From Bacteroidia bacterium (GTDB taxonomy: Bacteria > Bacteroidota > Bacteroidia > Flavobacteriales > Flavobacteriaceae): DNA of 64,000 bases. Both the position numbers and the translations under genes were made by a program. Every line of letters begins with the position of its first letter. Position 1 is the stretch's first letter. Shown one piece after another: positions 26,757 through 34,927 of this stretch. The stretch is from positions 182,019 to 246,018 of the forward strand of contig JAUIMB010000005.1 of the NCBI GenBank assembly GCA_030432635.1. The letters run 5' to 3'. Below the pieces are notes generated by a model, which was given only the letters and a program-made list of their open reading frames with translations, was not told where the DNA came from and did no database searches.

Positions 26757-26805
26757 AAAGTCACTAGCATTCCCAGTTTGGGATCGCTTCACTTATAGAT
26801 ACTAC

Positions 26806-26836
26806 AAAACCCTTGCAAAAATGTAAGGGTTTTTCA
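26806..26836 (+). terminator. Rho-independent terminator after ahcY
   Basis: AAACCCTTGC and GTAAGGGTTT form a stem with an A-rich loop, followed by a short T run. It lies about 50 bases downstream of the ahcY stop. Confidence 0.8.
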
Positions 26837-26905
26837 TTTCCATACAGATTGTACAAAATTTAAGCGAACTCGAAATAAGTCATTATCTTCACAAAAACTC
26901 TACAC

Positions 26906-27373
26906 ATGAATTCCAATAAACTCGATTTCGCCATCCAAAAAATAGAATCACACTTAGACAATCACCAAGTGTCCAACCCTAAAGTTTCCAAAAGTAATGT
27001 TGCTTGGCATATTGATCATAGTCTAAAGGTTATAAATAGTGTAGTTAAGGCATTACAATCTTCTGATCCAAGTACTTATGAAGCCAATTTTAGTGTTCTA
27101 GGACAATTATTTTTTACACTTGGTTTTTTTCCTAGAGGAAAAGCTAGAGCTCCAAAATATGTCAGACCTCCAGAAACTATTTTAAAAGAAGACTTAATCT
27201 CACAAATAGATTTAGCCAAAACAAATGTGAAAGGAATTTCCAATTTAGATAAAAACGCCTATTTCAAACATCCTATTTTTGGAAATATCAACACCAAAAG
27301 AGTCCTTAAGTTTTTATGGCTTCACACCAACCACCATGTAAAGATTATAGATGACATCGTAAAGACAGCATAA
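26906..27373 (+). CDS. DinB/DUF1569-like protein
   Basis: A 155-residue helical protein with the DinB-like four-helix layout. It has conserved histidines in NVAWHIDHSLKVI (about residues 34-40) and FKHPIFGNINTKRVLKFLWLHTNHHVKII near the C-terminus, which in this superfamily form a metal site. The HPxFG...W..H.NHH pattern is typical of the DUF1569 group. Enzymatic activity unknown. Starts 53 bases before vsr on the same strand. Confidence 0.75.
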   Translation: MNSNKLDFAIQKIESHLDNHQVSNPKVSKSNVAWHIDHSLKVINSVVKALQSSDPSTYEANFSVLGQLFFTLGFFPRGKARAPKYVRPPETILKEDLISQIDLAKTNVKGISNLDKNAYFKHPIFGNINTKRVLKFLWLHTNHHVKIIDDIVKTA

Positions 27374-27425
27374 TCATTTCATTTTTGAATGACATACACT
27401 TTAAAATGCTTATATTGATAGAGCA

Positions 27426-27896
27426 ATGTCCTATTCCGAAAACCATATAAAAGTACCTCGTTTTAATGAGGCTTCAGGTTTCTTTACCACAAAAAAACGC
27501 TCAAAAATCATGAGTAAGATTCGTGGAAAGAACACTAAACCTGAGCTCCTATTTAGACGTGCGCTTTGGAAAAAGAATGTGCGTTATCGTGTGGATAGCA
27601 AGCAATTACCAGGTCGACCTGACCTGAGCATTGAGAAGTATAAACTCGCTGTTTTTATCGATGGTGAATTTTGGCATGGCTATAATTGGAACGAACGCAA
27701 AGTCAAACTTAAGTCCAATCGGAACTTTTGGATACCCAAAATTGAACGCAATATGCAACGTGACCGTCAAGTCAATCAAAAACTGGAGGATTTAGGATTT
27801 ACCGTATTTCGTTTTTGGGAATCAGAAATCAAGACCAATCTAAAAACTTGTATCAACGACGTGATGGTGTACTTACAAACTGGACAAATAAATTGA
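27426..27896 (+). CDS. vsr: Very short patch repair endonuclease (Vsr)
   Basis: A 156-residue Vsr-family nuclease that nicks T:G mismatches arising from deamination of 5-methylcytosine. Signature: TTKKRSKIMSKIRGKNTKPE, FRRALWKKNVRYRVD, LPGRPDLSIEKYKLAVFIDGEFWHG (PD-(D/E)XK-like core with the catalytic Asp) and FTVFRFWESEI. No cytosine methyltransferase gene is next to it, so it is an orphan copy; it overlaps nothing and converges on the next gene with one base between stops. Confidence 0.94.
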   Translation: MSYSENHIKVPRFNEASGFFTTKKRSKIMSKIRGKNTKPELLFRRALWKKNVRYRVDSKQLPGRPDLSIEKYKLAVFIDGEFWHGYNWNERKVKLKSNRNFWIPKIERNMQRDRQVNQKLEDLGFTVFRFWESEIKTNLKTCINDVMVYLQTGQIN

Positions 27897-27897
27897 T

Positions 27898-28668
27898 TTA
27901 AAATCCAGTAACCAGCAATCCCTTCGCTCCTTTAAGTCCGCATTTTTGATAATGATGATAGGCTTTTGCAGCACGTTCTCTGATCTCGGTATCTGATTCA
28001 TTTAATATCCAACCATCAATTGCCCATTTTAAGGTATAGGCTTCAGGAGCCATAAGACCAGTGGTCCAAACCAACGGATTGGCTTTTGTTTTTTGTAAAT
28101 ACGGTTTAAAGAAATCTTTACTTATACAAGCCAATATAATCGCATCTCGTTCATCGTCATTGAGTGGCTTAAAGTTTCCTTCCACATCAAATTCCATAAG
28201 TCCATCATGACCAATGTATGACAAAAGCTGTGCTTTCCCGCCAAATTTTAAGGTTTGTGCTTTGTAAACAACAGCTATAGGATTACGTCCAGCTGAAGCT
28301 TCCAAAAAATCTATTATAGTTTGCTTGATATACTTCCCATCATAAGCATCAGCCAAAAGGAAGGTATTTGAAGTGTTATGCTTTAATAATACACGTTCTA
28401 AAACATGATTTCCTATATTCTTTTCTGAAGATATAAAAGTCCAATCCTCACTATTCTTGAAATAAGTTTTCACACCATAAAGTGCGCTCCAATAAAGGTT
28501 ACTTTTAACATCCTGACCATTTCCCAATTTTGAAGGTACCGGAACAATACCTTGATTAACATTATCACATAAGGCGACAAAAACATGAATGGTTTTGAGG
28601 TCATCCTTCTTTTGCGCAACAGTAATTAAGGTAAAGAGGAAAATGATATAAGACACTCGACTTTTCAT
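27898..28668 (-). CDS. Exported protein of unknown function
   Basis: A 256-residue protein. I chose the ATG at 28668 because it starts a signal peptide (MKSRVSYIIFLFTLITVAQ); an upstream ATG at 28710 would add 14 residues without signal character. The mature part begins IHVFVALCDNVNQGIVPVP and contains NTFLLADAYDGKYIKQTI, VVYKAQTLKFGGKAQLLSYIGHDGLMEF and a C-terminal helical stretch with AAKAYHHYQKCGLKGA. It looks like a caspase-like/Rossmann-type fold, but I do not recognise a family with confidence. Confidence 0.65.
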   Translation of the reverse strand: MKSRVSYIIFLFTLITVAQKKDDLKTIHVFVALCDNVNQGIVPVPSKLGNGQDVKSNLYWSALYGVKTYFKNSEDWTFISSEKNIGNHVLERVLLKHNTSNTFLLADAYDGKYIKQTIIDFLEASAGRNPIAVVYKAQTLKFGGKAQLLSYIGHDGLMEFDVEGNFKPLNDDERDAIILACISKDFFKPYLQKTKANPLVWTTGLMAPEAYTLKWAIDGWILNESDTEIRERAAKAYHHYQKCGLKGAKGLLVTGF

Positions 28669-28757
28669 GTATCCATAACGAAAAAACAGGCACTTTCTTA
28701 TAACAAACACCTATAAGGTTTTAACAGCCTTGTAGGTTTGAAATGACCAATTAAAAA

Positions 28758-30848
28758 TTATCGCTTTGGATGCACAAGCTTCATCTCATCAATCAAATGT
28801 GTTGCACCTGCATATTTATCGACTATAAACAGTACATAACGCAAATCGACCATGATATTTCTGCAAATTTCAGGGTCGTAATAAATATCACTCATGGTAC
28901 CTTCCCAAACGCGATCAAAATTTAAACCAACGAGATTTCCTTCAGCATCAATGGCAGGACTTCCAGAGTTTCCACCAGTTGTATGATTTGTTCCCAAAAA
29001 GCAAATCGGCAGCTTTCCATTGCTATCAGCATATTGTCCGTAATCTTTCAATTCATATAGGTCACGTAGCTTTTGTGGCACATCAAATTCGTAATCACCT
29101 GGTACATATTTTTCGATAACACCGTCTAAATAGGTCACCGGATTGTAATAAATGGCATCCCTTGGCGAATAGCCATTAACTTTTCCGTAGGTGACACGAA
29201 GTGTACTATTGGCATCAGGAAAATAACGTTCTTTTGGCATCACTTCCATGAGTGCTTTCATATACTGTGTTTGAAGCGCATTAATTTGAGTATTGGTCTC
29301 CTGGAATTCTGGCTCCAATCTCATATAAAACTCTAAAACCATTGGCTTGGCATATTGATATGCGACATCATTATTAAGATTTTTAACGACTGTTTCGGCA
29401 TCACCTTCGAACAAGGCCAAGGCCTTATCCAAATCGGTAAAGGCAGTCTTGTCATAAATCGACGCATCTACCGCATCAGGATTATAAAGTGGCATAACAG
29501 CCTTGTAGACACCTTTATCAACATTGACATTGTAGTTTTTGTGAATGCCTTTTAGGCGATCAATCATCGATTGCCTCGCCTTCTCGAAGGCAGCATCACT
29601 TTGAAGTGCAGCATTTTCAACTTGAGTTGCCCGAAACGCCATTTGCATCAATTCGTTCGTGCGGATGAAAACCTCAATAAAGCTATTGCGCTTTACATTT
29701 ACATCTTCAAAGTCACTGTAAAGTTTCTCAAAATCACCAAGTAGGTTACCATATTGAGCGTCCTTCCCTTGCGCTTTTACAGCTTTGGCAAACTCATTTT
29801 CAAAATCCTTTTTGATGGCTATCGCACCAGTTTTCTTGATTCCGAGATTTTCACCAATCCATTTTTTCCAAGCATTAGCAATACGTGCTTGCTTGGACGC
29901 ATATTGAATTCTAATCTGGTCATCTACTTTCATATTGGCATCAATCACCTTTAGAGCAGCTTCTCGAATTCCAATTTTCGCTGGATTGACCTTTTGGGTA
30001 ATTTGTTCTATGGCAACTGCTGGCAAATATTCGTTGGTTCGTCCAGGAAATCCGAAAATCATAGTAAAATCGCCTTCCGCTATCCCATCAAGAGAGATTG
30101 GTAAAAAGTGTTTCGGCTTGTAAGGAACATTGTCTTTGCTGTATTGGGCTGGACGATTGTTTTTATCGGCATATATTCTAAAAATCGAAAAATCACCTGT
30201 ATGACGTGGCCAAACCCAATTATCGGTATCACTTCCAAATTTGCCTATGCTACTTGGAGGAGCACCAACCAGACGAACATCATCAAAACGCTCAGTAACA
30301 AACAAATAATACTGATTGCCTTTATAAAATGGCCTGATCTTAACACCATGCCATTCTTCTTTTTCAACTGCCTTCAACACATTATTTTGGTTGATGTCGA
30401 TCTTAGACTGTTTTTCCCTTGGTGTCATCGCATCGGTTACACCTGAAAGCATCGCTTCAGTAACATCTTCAATGCGCACTATGAACTCAACATATAAGCC
30501 ATTGTTAGGTAACTCTTCCTCTAAGGACATTGCCCAAAAACCATTTTTCAAATAATCATTTTCTAATGAAGAATGTGACTGAATTTGACTATAACCACAG
30601 TGATGATTGGTTAGCAATAAGCCCTTTGGTGAAATCACTTCACTCGTACAACCACCATTGAAATGACCAATGGCATCTTTTAAACTTGAATTGTTAACAT
30701 CATAGATATCCTTAGCGGTCAATGTACTACCAAGGCTTTGCATTTCAGATTCATTCATGCCTTCCAACAACGATGGAATCCACATACCACCTTGTTGTGC
30801 AGACAGTTGAAATGCTATAAAAAAGAAAATAATTTTCAGAAATCTCAT
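28758..30848 (-). CDS. S46 family dipeptidyl-peptidase (DPP7/DPP11 type)
   Basis: A 696-residue periplasmic serine peptidase that removes dipeptides from peptide N-termini. It has a signal peptide, QGGMWIPSLL at the mature N-terminus, the catalytic histidine in LLLTNHHCGYSQIQ (about residues 82-83), GAPPSSIGKFGSDTDNWVWPRHTGDFSIFR with the acid, and the serine motif TGGNSGSPAIDAEGNLVGLNFD (Ser at about 628). S46 enzymes are common in Bacteroidetes that use proteins as carbon source. No close operon partner on its strand apart from the following exported protein 89 bases away. Confidence 0.95.
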   Translation of the reverse strand: MRFLKIIFFFIAFQLSAQQGGMWIPSLLEGMNESEMQSLGSTLTAKDIYDVNNSSLKDAIGHFNGGCTSEVISPKGLLLTNHHCGYSQIQSHSSLENDYLKNGFWAMSLEEELPNNGLYVEFIVRIEDVTEAMLSGVTDAMTPREKQSKIDINQNNVLKAVEKEEWHGVKIRPFYKGNQYYLFVTERFDDVRLVGAPPSSIGKFGSDTDNWVWPRHTGDFSIFRIYADKNNRPAQYSKDNVPYKPKHFLPISLDGIAEGDFTMIFGFPGRTNEYLPAVAIEQITQKVNPAKIGIREAALKVIDANMKVDDQIRIQYASKQARIANAWKKWIGENLGIKKTGAIAIKKDFENEFAKAVKAQGKDAQYGNLLGDFEKLYSDFEDVNVKRNSFIEVFIRTNELMQMAFRATQVENAALQSDAAFEKARQSMIDRLKGIHKNYNVNVDKGVYKAVMPLYNPDAVDASIYDKTAFTDLDKALALFEGDAETVVKNLNNDVAYQYAKPMVLEFYMRLEPEFQETNTQINALQTQYMKALMEVMPKERYFPDANSTLRVTYGKVNGYSPRDAIYYNPVTYLDGVIEKYVPGDYEFDVPQKLRDLYELKDYGQYADSNGKLPICFLGTNHTTGGNSGSPAIDAEGNLVGLNFDRVWEGTMSDIYYDPEICRNIMVDLRYVLFIVDKYAGATHLIDEMKLVHPKR

Positions 30849-30892
30849 AGTAAGCGTATTTTAATTTTAAAGCACGTAAAGATAAAAAAACC

Positions 30893-31693
30893 TTAGTTAG
30901 CTGGCACAACCAACCGTTCATTTAAAATCCATTTTTCCATGAGACCTTTGTTCGAGGAAATTTCAGCAAACACATAGATATTGGAGTCAAAACATGGCGA
31001 AATCCCAGCGGGTTCGATAAGGATCTTATCTACACAGTAACTCGAATGTAAGAAGTATAAGTCCTTATCCTTTATAATTACATAACCTACATGATTATCC
31101 AAACCGACAAAGTAAATCCCATTGCCATAAATCGAGTTAAGGCCTTCTCTTAATGATTCATATGAAAGGTTTGAGAAAATTTTAAGCTCGTCTTTTGGCT
31201 GAAGCGTAATGGCTTCTCTCAAACCTGCTTGCTGTGCCATTTTATATCGATTGAGATTGAATCCTAAGTGTTTTAATGTGGTGGACACAAAATATCCGCA
31301 AGCAATTTCACCTTTATTCGGTATATTGGTATGACCATTAAAATCCCAATTTGTACCATACCAATGCGGAACAATCGTATTTAGTAATTTAGAATACAAG
31401 TAAGTTGAAGCACTGTCGATCGCTTTTTTAGGATTGCTACGGTACAAGGTGTTGAAATAAATTCTATCTGCACGAATAATGTCGACATGCCTGTTGTAAT
31501 CACCTTCAGGTTTGAAATTGATATTTAATTTCAACGAATCTAAAGTCTGTCGTGAAGCTTTTGTTCCTACCTCTTTTACAGCAATTGAATCTACTTGAGG
31601 TTTGGTGATGGCCAACGGTTTTTCCGAATGGTCTACACAACCAAGCAGAACTAAAAAAAATATAGGGACTAGTGTTTTGATAATGTTTGTCAA
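30893..31693 (-). CDS. Lipoprotein of unknown function (NlpC/P60-like features weak)
   Basis: A 266-residue protein with a type II signal peptide (lipobox LLGC, lipidated Cys about 19). Conserved-looking stretches are HWYGTNWDFNGHTNIPNKGEIACGYFVSTTLKHLGF, GNGIYFVGLDNHVGYVIIKDKDLYFLHSSY and VFAEISSNKGL. A Cys followed by a later His in GLDNHVGYV and FLHSSY would fit an NlpC/P60-type cysteine peptidase fold (CGYFV... H), and I think that is the best guess. It is 44 bases upstream of the S46 peptidase gene on the same strand. Confidence 0.6.
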   Translation of the reverse strand: MTNIIKTLVPIFFLVLLGCVDHSEKPLAITKPQVDSIAVKEVGTKASRQTLDSLKLNINFKPEGDYNRHVDIIRADRIYFNTLYRSNPKKAIDSASTYLYSKLLNTIVPHWYGTNWDFNGHTNIPNKGEIACGYFVSTTLKHLGFNLNRYKMAQQAGLREAITLQPKDELKIFSNLSYESLREGLNSIYGNGIYFVGLDNHVGYVIIKDKDLYFLHSSYCVDKILIEPAGISPCFDSNIYVFAEISSNKGLMEKWILNERLVVPAN

Positions 31694-31754
31694 GATGATG
31701 GATGACTATAGAACTCTTTTTTCTTATAAATATTATCCTTAGTATATTTACCTT

Positions 31755-32897
31755 ATGCAACTCTCACCTAAACTTTCCAACGTCAAAACCTCAATATTTA
31801 CCATTATGAGTGCTTTGGCAAACAAACACAATGCGATCAATTTATCCCAAGGCTTCCCGAATTTCAAGAGTGACCAAAGGCTGATTGATGCGGTTTCAAA
31901 GGCTATGAACTCTGGCTACAATCAATATGCTCCTATGGCTGGACTTATGGAGCTTCGTCAAGCCATCTCAAAAAAGTTCGAAAGGCTTTACAATTCTAGT
32001 TACCACCCAGATGCTGAAATTACAATAACAGCTGGTGCAACTCAAGCGATTTTCACGATAATTTCCACATTTATAAAACCAGGTGATGAGGTTATCATTT
32101 TCAAACCTGCATATGATTGCTACGAACCAACAATTGAACTTCATGGAGGCAAAACTATAGCTGTGCCGCTGGCAGCACCACAGTATAAAATCGATTGGAC
32201 AGCTGTAACCAAGCTGATCTCACAAAAAACCAAAATGATCATCATCAACTCACCTCATAATCCAAGCGGAACTATTTGGTCTGAGCTGGACATGCTCAAA
32301 CTCCAAGAACTTACCGAAAACACTGATATAATCATTTTGAGCGATGAAGTCTATGAACATATTGTTTTTGATGAACAACAACATCAAAGTGTGTGTCGTT
32401 TTTCTGGGTTAAAGGCACGTAGCTTTATTACGGCTTCTTTTGGAAAGACCTTCCATAATACTGGTTGGAAAGTTGGGTATTGTTGTGCTCCCAAAGATAT
32501 GATGGAAGCATTTCGGAGCGTACATCAATTTAATGTGTTTTCGGTACATCATCCAACACAAAAGGCCTTAGCGTACTATTTGCAAAGTTCAAAGCATTAT
32601 GAAAACCTATCATATTTCTATCAGGAAAAACGGGATACGTTCCTGAACCTCATCAAAGATTCAAGATTTAAGTTTTCACCATCACAAGGCACTTATTTTC
32701 AAGTTTTGGATTTTTCAGAAATCACTTCAGAAAACGATGTTGATGTTGCTAAAAAATTAACTATTGAACATGGTATTGCCTCTATTCCTCTATCAGTATT
32801 CAATGAAAAAGGACGCGATGATAAGGTGTTGCGATTTTGTTTTGCAAAAACCGATGAAACCTTAAATGCAGCTGCAGCAATTTTAAACCAAATCTAA
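31755..32897 (+). CDS. Methionine aminotransferase (KAT/YbdL-like, PLP-dependent)
   Basis: A 380-residue class I/II aminotransferase: NAINLSQGFPNFKSD, NQYAPMAGLMELRQAI, AGATQAIFTIISTFIKPGDEVIIF, NSPHNPSGTIW, ILSDEVYEHIVFD, the PLP lysine in SFGKTFHNTGWKVGYC, and the C-terminal VLRFCFAKTDETL. The sequence matches the YbdL/kynurenine-aminotransferase branch, which prefers methionine and aromatic amino acids. The omega-amidase gene at 34148 is its usual partner in methionine salvage. Confidence 0.9.
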   Translation: MQLSPKLSNVKTSIFTIMSALANKHNAINLSQGFPNFKSDQRLIDAVSKAMNSGYNQYAPMAGLMELRQAISKKFERLYNSSYHPDAEITITAGATQAIFTIISTFIKPGDEVIIFKPAYDCYEPTIELHGGKTIAVPLAAPQYKIDWTAVTKLISQKTKMIIINSPHNPSGTIWSELDMLKLQELTENTDIIILSDEVYEHIVFDEQQHQSVCRFSGLKARSFITASFGKTFHNTGWKVGYCCAPKDMMEAFRSVHQFNVFSVHHPTQKALAYYLQSSKHYENLSYFYQEKRDTFLNLIKDSRFKFSPSQGTYFQVLDFSEITSENDVDVAKKLTIEHGIASIPLSVFNEKGRDDKVLRFCFAKTDETLNAAAAILNQI

Positions 32898-33401
32898 TCG
32901 CATGAGCCAATCGGTTTGGCGATCCTTTCCAATGTAAAAAGAGTGTGAATCGAAAATCTCAAATCCGTGACGCTCATAAAAACGAACAGCTTTTGGGTTT
33001 TTCTGCCACACTCCGAGCCATAAGAGCATTTTCCTTTTGCTCTTGGCAATAGCGATAATTTTTTGGAGCATGTGTGATCCCATGGCATGACCTTGGAAGT
33101 CCTTCAACACGTAAATTCGGGATAATTCGATCGCTCGATCACCATAATCTTCAGATTGCGATGCAAATTCACACAATTTGAAATAAGCAACTAAACTATC
33201 ATTCCAGTATACAAAATAAAACTGCGCATCCTTATCCAGAAGCTCCTTCCGGATTTCTGTTTCACTAAAGGCTAAATCGACATAATCTTTAAAATCATCA
33301 GGATTGTTATCCTTTTCAAAAGCATCGCAAAAGGTTTGTCGTGAAATTTGAACCAAGCGATCCAAGTCACTTAGTTTACATATTTTATACGTGAGGTCCA
33401 T
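32883..33401 (-). CDS. GNAT family N-acetyltransferase
   Basis: A 172-residue acetyltransferase with the GNAT core: YFKLCEF, then IELSRIYVLKDFQGHAMGSHMLQKII (acetyl-CoA pyrophosphate loop, QGHAMGS) and LWLGVWQKNPKAVRFYERHGFEIFDSH (the NxKAxxFYxxxGF motif). The substrate is unknown. It overlaps the end of the aminotransferase gene by 15 bases in convergent orientation. Confidence 0.92.
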   Translation of the reverse strand: MDLTYKICKLSDLDRLVQISRQTFCDAFEKDNNPDDFKDYVDLAFSETEIRKELLDKDAQFYFVYWNDSLVAYFKLCEFASQSEDYGDRAIELSRIYVLKDFQGHAMGSHMLQKIIAIAKSKRKMLLWLGVWQKNPKAVRFYERHGFEIFDSHSFYIGKDRQTDWLMRLDLV

Positions 33402-33450
33402 TGTTACAATTTCGTAGTGATAAATTTAGAAAATAAAGTGACCTTTTCTA

Positions 33451-33458
33451 TACTTTTG
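33451..33458 (+). promoter_or_regulatory. Possible -7 promoter element of the coiled-coil protein gene
   Basis: TACTTTTG fits TAnnTTTG, 37 bases before the start codon at 33496. I see no clear TTG at the -33 position, so this is tentative. Confidence 0.35.
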
Positions 33459-33495
33459 TGTCTATATATGTACACCGTAATTAAATAAAACACCC

Positions 33496-34053
33496 ATGAA
33501 ATATTGGATAACACTTTTGACCATAATAGCCTTTAACACTTCAGTACTTGCACAACAAGTAGAAAAAGAAGGTAAAATCTATGAGGTAAAGAATGAAAAG
33601 ATCTTTCTTGACGGAAAAGATGTCACCGAAACCCTTAGCATAGAACAACGCGCGACGATCTTGAAGGAAGCTGCACTCCTATCAGAAAAATTGATATTGG
33701 AAGATCAGGCTAAGAATGCCGAAGCCCAAGCGAAACAAGAAGCCGAAGATGCCAAATTGAAACAAACTGAAAAGCTTGAAAAAGAAAAGAAAAAGGCAGA
33801 AAAAGCTCAAAAAAAAGCTGAAAAAGAGGCAAAAAAGGCTCAAAAAGAACTAAAAAAAGCTGAAAAAGCCAGAAAAAAGAAAGAAAAGCTTCAAAGTAAC
33901 TTTGACGATGCAAAAGATAAGCTTGCCAAGGCACAAAAAAAGTACGACAAACTTAAAAACAAAGGTAAGTTGTCTCCTAATGACGAGCAGAAATGGCTAG
34001 ATAAGATCCAAAAACTATCAGAAAAGCTTGAGAAAGCGAAAGGAAAACTCTAA
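33496..34053 (+). CDS. Exported lysine/glutamate-rich coiled-coil protein
   Basis: A 185-residue protein with a signal peptide (LLTIIAFNTSVLAQ), a short beta hairpin (KEGKIYEVKNEKIFLDGKDVT) and then a long charged coiled coil (about residues 65-185) full of repeated 'KKAEKAQKKAEKEAKKAQ' units, with many lysines. Such proteins are common in Flavobacteriia and of unknown function; the composition suggests a periplasmic rod or spacer. Ends before a strong terminator. Confidence 0.7.
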   Translation: MKYWITLLTIIAFNTSVLAQQVEKEGKIYEVKNEKIFLDGKDVTETLSIEQRATILKEAALLSEKLILEDQAKNAEAQAKQEAEDAKLKQTEKLEKEKKKAEKAQKKAEKEAKKAQKELKKAEKARKKKEKLQSNFDDAKDKLAKAQKKYDKLKNKGKLSPNDEQKWLDKIQKLSEKLEKAKGKL

Positions 34054-34075
34054 AGGCCACAAATCGACAACTATA

Positions 34076-34112
34076 AAATCCGTTTTAGTGTTCAACTGAA
34101 ACGGATTTTTTA
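34076..34112 (+). terminator. Rho-independent terminator after the coiled-coil protein gene
   Basis: AAATCCGTTT and AAACGGATTT form a long stem with inner AGT/ACT pairing, followed by a T run. It lies 22 bases past the stop codon and separates the gene from the downstream amidase. Confidence 0.85.
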
Positions 34113-34147
34113 TGCCATTTTATTATTGAATTTTGTAATTTTAAAAC

Positions 34148-34927
34148 ATGAATAATGATCTAAAAGTTGCCCTAATTCAGACTGATTTGGCATGGGAAAA
34201 CCCAGAAGCTAATCGCAAGCTTTTCAGTCAAAAAATCAATGCCATTTCTGAAGATATAGATCTTATCATTCTTCCTGAAATGTTTACTTCTGGCTTCACA
34301 ATGAATGCTTCAAAGGTGGCTGAAACCATGACTGGAACTACTGTTTCTTGGATGCAAAACCTTTCAAAAGAACACCATACAGCCATTACAGGCAGTGTTG
34401 TGATAACTGAGAATAATGTGTTTTATAATCGTTTGCTTTTTGTGTCTCCTGATGGTGGGATTCAGTATTATGACAAGAAACACACCTTCACTTTAGCTCA
34501 TGAGCATAAAACCTACAAAGCTGGCTCAAAACAATTGGTCGTTACCTACAAAGGTTGGACAATAAAACCGTTGGTGTGCTATGATCTCCGCTTTCCAGTT
34601 TGGGCAAGAAACACCGAAGACTACGATTTACTATTATATGTTGCCAATTGGCCCAAGGTGAGAGTTACAGCTTGGGATGCACTGCTAAAAGCTCGAGCCA
34701 TTGAAAACATGAGCTATTGTATTGGTGTTAATCGTGTAGGTTTGGATGGTAATGGTTTTGAATATTGTGGACATACTGCTGCCTATGACGTTTTGGGTGA
34801 ACGCTTGGACACAATTCCTAGTGGTAAAGACCTCACAGAAATTGTCACGCTCAGTAAAGACCATATTATCAAATATCGAGAAAAGCTAGGGTTCTTGAAG
34901 GATCGCGATGATTTTAGTCTAGAATAA
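34148..34927 (+). CDS. Omega-amidase / nitrilase-family amidohydrolase (YafV-like)
   Basis: A 259-residue nitrilase-superfamily amidase with the Glu-Lys-Cys triad: Glu in LIILPEMFTSGFTM, Lys in YYDKKHTFTLAHE, Cys in IKPLVCYDLRFPVWARN. The YafV/Nit2 branch hydrolyses alpha-ketoglutaramate and alpha-ketosuccinamate, the products of glutamine or asparagine transamination, pulling the YbdL-type aminotransferase reaction towards methionine. That enzyme lies about 1.2 kb away on the same strand. It converges on the Ig-like lipoprotein gene. Confidence 0.9.
   Translation: MNNDLKVALIQTDLAWENPEANRKLFSQKINAISEDIDLIILPEMFTSGFTMNASKVAETMTGTTVSWMQNLSKEHHTAITGSVVITENNVFYNRLLFVSPDGGIQYYDKKHTFTLAHEHKTYKAGSKQLVVTYKGWTIKPLVCYDLRFPVWARNTEDYDLLLYVANWPKVRVTAWDALLKARAIENMSYCIGVNRVGLDGNGFEYCGHTAAYDVLGERLDTIPSGKDLTEIVTLSKDHIIKYREKLGFLKDRDDFSLE

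Noticed and set aside
33710..33934. Antisense open frame rich in Phe and Leu
   Set aside because: Mirror of the lysine-rich low-complexity coding sequence on the other strand.
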